Shown here piece after piece: positions 8,005 through 9,793 of a stretch of DNA of 9,793 nt. The DNA is from Tenericutes bacterium ADurb.BinA155 (GTDB taxonomy: Bacteria; Bacillota_I; Bacilli_A; RFN20; CAG-826): contig MVZL01000034.1 in assembly GCA_002068375.1 (NCBI GenBank), positions 1 through 9,793 on the forward strand. The letters run 5' to 3'. The translations under genes and the position numbers were made by a program. The first letter of the stretch is position 1. Every line of letters begins with the position of its first letter. The notes under the pieces were generated by a model, which did no database searches, was not told the DNA's origin, and worked only from the letters and a program-made list of their open reading frames with translations.

Positions 8005-8033
8005 TTGCCACCTCGAGCCTACTTGGCTATAAT
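8005..8033 (+). promoter_or_regulatory. Promoter of the tRNA-Thr gene
   Basis: A -35 box TTGCCA (8005-8010) and a perfect -10 box TATAAT (8028-8033) are separated by exactly 17 bases, the optimum for the housekeeping sigma factor. Transcription should begin near 8040, about 35 bases before the mature tRNA. It is the clearest promoter in the window and gives the tRNA its own transcription, although read-through from rimO is also possible because no terminator lies between them. Confidence 0.88.
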
Positions 8034-8045
8034 CTAACACGCCGA

Positions 8046-8066
8046 GCAAGTTTGTAGCGAGCTTGC
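8046..8066 (+). other. Small hairpin in the tRNA leader
   Basis: GCAAG (8046-8050) can pair with CTTGC (8062-8066) across an 11-base loop, between the predicted transcription start and the tRNA. The two arms also lie in an imperfect direct repeat (CGAGCAAG at 8043-8050 and CGAGCTTG at 8058-8065). It could assist 5' processing by RNase P or simply be chance; a five-pair stem is weak evidence. Confidence 0.3.
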
Positions 8067-8074
8067 GCGGTTAT

Positions 8075-8148
8075 GCCCTCATAGTTCAGCGGTAGAACGC
8101 GTCCATGGTAAGGACGAGACCCCATTTCGACTACGAGTGAGGGCACCA
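8075..8148 (+). tRNA. tRNA-Thr(GGT) with atypical T-arm
   Basis: A 74-base cloverleaf ends in an encoded CCA (8146-8148). The acceptor stem is seven perfect pairs (8075-8081 with 8138-8144). The D stem is GTTC/GAAC (8084-8087 with 8095-8098) with loop AGCGGTA. The anticodon stem is CGTCC/GGACG (8100-8104 with 8112-8116) with loop ATGGTAA, giving anticodon GGT at 8107-8109, which reads ACC and ACU threonine codons. G1:C72, C2:G71 and discriminator A73 agree with threonine identity. The T arm is odd: CCCAT (8121-8125) faces ACGAG (8133-8137) with two C-A mismatches, and the nearly universal G53:C61 pair is T:A here. The loop TTCGACT is normal. Position 32 is A, which is also unusual. It could be a functional but divergent tRNA, a specialised one, or a decaying copy. 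Confidence 0.8.
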
Positions 8149-8166
8149 TTAGGTCAATTGTAAGAG

Positions 8167-8209
8167 AAGCCCAGCCGATTCGGTTGGGCTTTTCTTCTCC
8201 TCTTTTTCT
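8167..8209 (+). terminator. Intrinsic terminator after tRNA-Thr
   Basis: AAGCCCAGCCG (8167-8177) pairs with CGGTTGGGCTT (8181-8191), eleven pairs including one G-T, around the loop ATT. It is followed by a T-rich run interrupted by C up to 8209. It lies 18 bases after the tRNA CCA, should end the tRNA transcript together with any rimO read-through, and isolates the downstream glycosyltransferase gene transcriptionally. Confidence 0.9.
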
Positions 8210-8221
8210 TAAGCCCATCTA

Positions 8222-8236
8222 TGCTAAACTATCGTT
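8222..8236 (+). promoter_or_regulatory. Extended -10 promoter giving a leaderless start
   Basis: TGC (8222-8224) directly followed by TAAACT (8225-8230) has the form of an extended -10 element. Only six bases separate it from the ATG at 8237, so the usual start point (+1) would be the A of that ATG. The -35 region (about 8202-8207) is only the T-rich tail of the preceding terminator and has no TTGACA-like match, which fits dependence on the extended -10. There is no Shine-Dalgarno sequence between the terminator and the ATG. This is a prediction from sequence only. Confidence 0.6.
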
Positions 8237-9295
8237 ATGGAAAATCAAAAAATTACCATTCGGATGCTTTCGAGTGCGACCTCGGTCTCGGGCCAAGGGG
8301 TCGGCTCCGCCTATATGGAGCAAGTCGAACTCGTGAAAGAACAGTCCGATTTATTTAACGTTCTTGAAGGGAAAGAAAAAGGACCGGCGGAGATCTATCA
8401 CGTCCATACCGTGAATCCGACCTATCGGTTAAGGATGACTCGCCGTCACGTGAACGTGATCTATGTCCATTTCCTCCCCCAGACCCTCGACGGCTCGCTC
8501 CACATGAACAAGCTGAACTTCACCGTCTTCAAGCATTACGTGATCCATACCTATCGGAAAGCCGATGAGATTGTGGTGGTGAACCCGATCTTCATTGAGC
8601 CGTTAGTGAAACTCGGGATGAAGCGGGAAAACATCACCTATATCCCGAACTACGTCTCGAAAGAGAACTTCCATCCGCTCGAACCCGCCGAGATTTTGGC
8701 CTTAAGGAAACAATACGGGATCGATCCGAAAGCCTTCGTCATCATGGGCTGCGGCCAGGTCCAGACCCGAAAAGGGGTCAAGGATTATATCCAAGTCGCG
8801 AAAGATAACCCCGACATCACCTTCGTTTGGGCCGGGGGCTTCAGCTTCGGCAAGATGACCGATGGCTATGAGGAACTGAAGGCGATCATGGATAACCCGC
8901 CGGCGAACGTGAAGTTCATCGGCATCATCGAGCGGACCAAGATGAACGCGATCTTCAATATGTGCGACGTCCTCTTCATGCCGAGCTTCGATGAGCTCTT
9001 CCCGATGTCGATTTTGGAAGCGGCCAATTCGGCGAAGCCGATCTTGCTCCGCGACCTTGAGCTTTATAAAGGGATCCTAAGTGACAACTACGACTCCGCC
9101 CACGATGTCGCGGGCTTCGATGCCGAAGTGAAGAAACTCGCCAATGACCCCAGCTATTACCATACCTATAGCGAGAAAGCCAAAGCGATCGCGACCTTCT
9201 ATAGCAAAGAGCACGTCGGGGAGCTTTGGCGGGAATATTACCCCCGGATCCTCGCGAAGTGGAAAGATCGGAAGCACCTCAAAGGTCTAAAATAA
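8237..9295 (+). CDS. GT4 glycosyltransferase, CpoA/LafB-like (probable glycolipid galactosyltransferase)
   Basis: This is a GT-B fold retaining glycosyltransferase of family 4, 352 residues long with no signal peptide or membrane helix. Key regions are an N-terminal GQGVGSAYMEQVELVKE block at about 20-36, YVHFLPQTLDGS near 75, a donor-site region at about 170-205 (GCGQVQTRKGV to WAGGFSFGK), and the GT4 E-x7-E motif with Glu253 and Glu261 in DELFPMSILEAA. This closely follows, from memory, the streptococcal CpoA and listerial LafB group. Those enzymes add galactose from UDP-galactose to glucosyl-diacylglycerol at the inner membrane face, making lipoteichoic acid anchors and membrane glycolipids. 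Donor and acceptor here are inferred. The partner glucosyltransferase often encoded beside cpoA is absent, and the gene stands alone between two terminators. It has no Shine-Dalgarno site. A start at the internal ATG (8264) is possible but also lacks one, and the longer start agrees with the promoter. Confidence 0.85.
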   Translation: MENQKITIRMLSSATSVSGQGVGSAYMEQVELVKEQSDLFNVLEGKEKGPAEIYHVHTVNPTYRLRMTRRHVNVIYVHFLPQTLDGSLHMNKLNFTVFKHYVIHTYRKADEIVVVNPIFIEPLVKLGMKRENITYIPNYVSKENFHPLEPAEILALRKQYGIDPKAFVIMGCGQVQTRKGVKDYIQVAKDNPDITFVWAGGFSFGKMTDGYEELKAIMDNPPANVKFIGIIERTKMNAIFNMCDVLFMPSFDELFPMSILEAANSAKPILLRDLELYKGILSDNYDSAHDVAGFDAEVKKLANDPSYYHTYSEKAKAIATFYSKEHVGELWREYYPRILAKWKDRKHLKGLK

Positions 9296-9337
9296 AAAAA
9301 GTGGCGTGTTCCCGAAGGACACGCCATTTCTTTTGTC
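9294..9337. terminator. Bidirectional terminator between convergent genes
   Basis: TGGCGTG (9302-9308) pairs with CACGCCA (9320-9326). Inside this, after a bulged T, TCC pairs with GGA around a CGAA loop. A run of seven A (9294-9300) precedes the stem and TTTCTTTT (9327-9334) follows it, so either strand yields a hairpin followed by a U-rich tail. The A and T runs can extend the stem. It overlaps the glycosyltransferase stop codon on one side and begins just beyond the nitroreductase stop on the other. Confidence 0.9.
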
Positions 9338-9347
9338 ATTGTCTAAA

Positions 9348-9793
9348 TCACCATTTCTCGGCGTGAATCTTGCTCTCTTCGTAACGGTCTTTCCGCGGAT
9401 TTTCCATCGCGGGCTTCCCGAAGGCGAGGATCGCGAGGACTTCTTTATCTTCCGGGAGTCCCAAGGCTTGATTGAAATAAACTTGGTTCTCGCCGCCGAT
9501 CCGGATTCCGTTCCATAAGGAGCCATAGCCTAAAGCGGTGGCGGCTAGAAGCATATTCTCGATCACGGCCGCCCCATCTTCGATCATGAAGAAATCGGTC
9601 AGCATTTTGCTCTTATCGCCGATGATGGCGATGCTGAGCGGGGCTTCCCGCATGATGGCGGTGCTCCGATCGACCGCCTCGGCTTGCTGTCCCCAGATCG
9701 CTTTATCGGTGATGGTGATGAAGGCGTAAGGACGCTTATTGACGGCAGAAGGAGCTTCCATCCCCGCCTTAAGAATCGCCTTTAAATCGGCGG
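9348..9793 (-). CDS. Nitroreductase family protein (5' end outside window)
   Basis: This is an FMN-dependent NAD(P)H oxidoreductase of the nitroreductase superfamily. The frame stays open to the right edge, and the residues before the internal ATG at 9761 (ADLKAILKAG) continue the family pattern, so the true start lies outside. About 148 codons are visible, and a small member of 165-175 residues would lack only its first 20 or so, including the usual RRSxR FMN-binding stretch. Visible markers are APSAVNKRPYAF (FMN site), REAPLSIAI, a helix with DGAAVIENMLLAATALGYGSLWNG, and the C-terminal LAILAFGKPA followed by a basic tail ending in HAEKW. The physiological substrate of this family usually cannot be told from sequence. 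The gene is convergent with the glycosyltransferase and shares its terminator, so it belongs to a different transcription unit. Confidence 0.88.
   Translation of the reverse strand, partial: ADLKAILKAGMEAPSAVNKRPYAFITITDKAIWGQQAEAVDRSTAIMREAPLSIAIIGDKSKMLTDFFMIEDGAAVIENMLLAATALGYGSLWNGIRIGGENQVYFNQALGLPEDKEVLAILAFGKPAMENPRKDRYEESKIHAEKW

Noticed and set aside
8027..8218. Minus-strand frame of 63 codons across the tRNA and terminator
   Set aside because: It is antisense to a structured tRNA, promoter and terminator, so coding is not credible.
9759..9761. ATG at 9761 (minus strand) as the nitroreductase start
   Set aside because: Upstream codons to the window edge continue the family's helix before APSAVN, and a start here would remove part of the FMN site.
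1..9793. CRISPR array, insertion sequence, prophage or defence system
   Set aside because: No spaced direct repeats, transposase, integrase, terminal inverted repeats or phage or defence genes were seen; nearly all bases are accounted for by metabolic genes and the tRNA region.

Overview
The window looks like chromosomal DNA of a Gram-positive bacterium of the Bacillota, probably a Bacilli or Erysipelotrichia-like gut or fermentative lineage. The GC content is moderate. TGA is used as a stop codon, so this is not the Mycoplasma/Spiroplasma code. Consensus AGGAGG-type Shine-Dalgarno sites are present. The galactose enzymes are of the kinds typical of this phylum (class II GalT and a GNHTDH-type galactokinase). 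The taxon is inferred from family resemblance and is not proven.

Bases 2-7983 hold seven plus-strand genes packed as one apparent operon: an iron-containing alcohol dehydrogenase (5' end outside the window), galM, galT, galK, a seven-helix YwaF-like membrane protein, malQ and rimO. Four of the six junctions are 4-base ATGA stop/start overlaps and the other two gaps are 1 and 26 bases. No internal terminator or clear promoter is visible. The genes supply mutarotation of galactose (GalM), its phosphorylation (GalK) and uridylyl exchange to UDP-galactose plus glucose-1-phosphate (GalT). They also supply remodelling of maltodextrin or glycogen (MalQ). No galE (UDP-glucose 4-epimerase) is in the window. 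RimO, which modifies ribosomal protein S12, is translationally coupled to the end of this sugar operon.

Bases 7984-8236 are a compact regulatory spacer. It holds a near-consensus sigma-A-type promoter, a tRNA-Thr(GGT) gene whose T-arm is clearly abnormal, a strong intrinsic terminator, and an extended -10 box that sits six bases before the next start codon. That next gene (8237-9295) is a GT4 glycosyltransferase resembling the glycolipid galactosyltransferases CpoA/LafB. It has no Shine-Dalgarno site and appears to be transcribed as a leaderless mRNA. Its probable donor, UDP-galactose, is the product of the operon upstream.

A hairpin with an A-tract on one side and a T-tract on the other separates this gene from a convergent minus-strand nitroreductase gene that runs off the right edge. 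The window is mainly conserved metabolism. The points most worth a second look are the atypical tRNA-Thr, the leaderless glycosyltransferase, and the unexplained membrane protein inside the galactose operon.
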